Below are positions 63,927 through 64,000 of a stretch of DNA of 64,000 nt, piece by piece (the stretch's first letter is position 1; every line of letters begins with the position of its first letter). The notes under the pieces were generated by a model, which ran no database searches, was not told the origin of the DNA, and was given only the letters and a program-made list of their open reading frames with translations. The DNA is taken from assembly GCF_016775475.1 (NCBI RefSeq), contig NZ_JAEUXJ010000004.1, positions 467,281-531,280 of the forward strand. Reading direction: 5' to 3'. The translations under genes were made by a program, and so were the position numbers. This DNA comes from Belnapia mucosa. GTDB lineage: Bacteria > Pseudomonadota > Alphaproteobacteria > Acetobacterales > Acetobacteraceae.

Positions 63927-64000
63927 AACCTGAGAGTTTGATCCTGGCTCAGAGCGAACGCTGGCGGAATGCTTAACACATGCAAGTCGCACGGGGGCTT
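63927..64000 (+). rRNA. rrs: 16S ribosomal RNA, 5' end (truncated by window edge)
   Basis: The universal 27F primer region AGAGTTTGATCCTGGCTCAG begins at 63935 and is followed by AGCGAACGCTGGCGGAATGC and TTAACACATGCAAGTCGCAC. GAACGCTGGCGG with a preceding AGC and ACCTGAGAG before it fits Alphaproteobacteria, including Acetobacteraceae. The mature 5' end is placed by counting 8 bases before AGAGTTTG, so it is uncertain by a few bases. The gene continues past 64000. Confidence 0.95.

Noticed and set aside
63429..63992. 187-codon minus-strand frame across the rRNA leader
   Set aside because: It runs antisense through the 16S 5' end and the leader; low-complexity Ser/Pro/Gln text.

Overview
The window is GC-rich DNA, most likely from an alphaproteobacterium of the Acetobacteraceae (Roseomonas-like). 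Three things support this: the 5' end of a 16S rRNA gene at the right edge with an alphaproteobacterial beginning, Tad-type pilus genes, an alphaproteobacterial RpoH, and several Bug-type (tripartite tricarboxylate transporter) binding proteins. The genus is an inference from gene content and remembered sequences, because only about 74 bases of 16S are visible.

Layout. 1-9.3 kb is a coenzyme F420 locus: a fused CofG-CofH enzyme (fbiC), an operon holding cofE, cofD and cofC together with an F420-dependent glucose-6-phosphate dehydrogenase homologue, and three more luciferase-like F420 oxidoreductases. 9.4-16.8 kb is housekeeping (prfC, purA, hisZ) plus a lipase, a CdiI-like small protein, two VOC proteins and an HxlR regulator. 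16.7-27.4 kb carries the ligase-associated DNA-repair set (ATP-dependent ligase, exonuclease, DEXH helicase, phosphoesterase). The set is split by about 3.6 kb containing decayed genes (an IS481-like transposase remnant and a DUF4062-like remnant), an AT-rich orphan, a DUF1206 membrane protein and a sensor kinase. 27.4-32.9 kb: photolyase, phosphoesterase, VOC protein, rpoH, rluD, two small proteins and tRNA-Glu. 33.2-35.4 kb: TadE/TadG/TadE-like genes.

36.7-46.4 kb is the most unusual part. It is a compact non-ribosomal peptide locus: a C-A-T protein whose adenylation pocket reads as beta-alanine-like, a C-T-TE protein with no adenylation domain and a cysteine in the thioesterase nucleophile position, a Wzm/Wzt-type ABC exporter, a phosphopantetheinyl transferase and a cupin, with an acetyltransferase on the opposite strand between the two synthetases. 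I infer that it makes and exports a small beta-alanine-containing acyl or peptide product, or transfers one to a glycan.

46.7-53.6 kb is acyl-CoA catabolism with Bug receptors and a TetR regulator. A near-identical dyad precedes both CoA-transferase genes. 53.6-63.2 kb is one six-gene minus-strand transcription unit (hlyD-like, rbbA, yhhJ-like permease, phaC, maoC-pta, ackA) preceded by a good FNR/FixK box. This suggests low-oxygen control of polyhydroxyalkanoate and acetate formation. The last 0.7 kb is an rRNA leader with five phased TTGA elements about 79 bp apart, a boxB/boxA-like antiterminator and the start of 16S rRNA.
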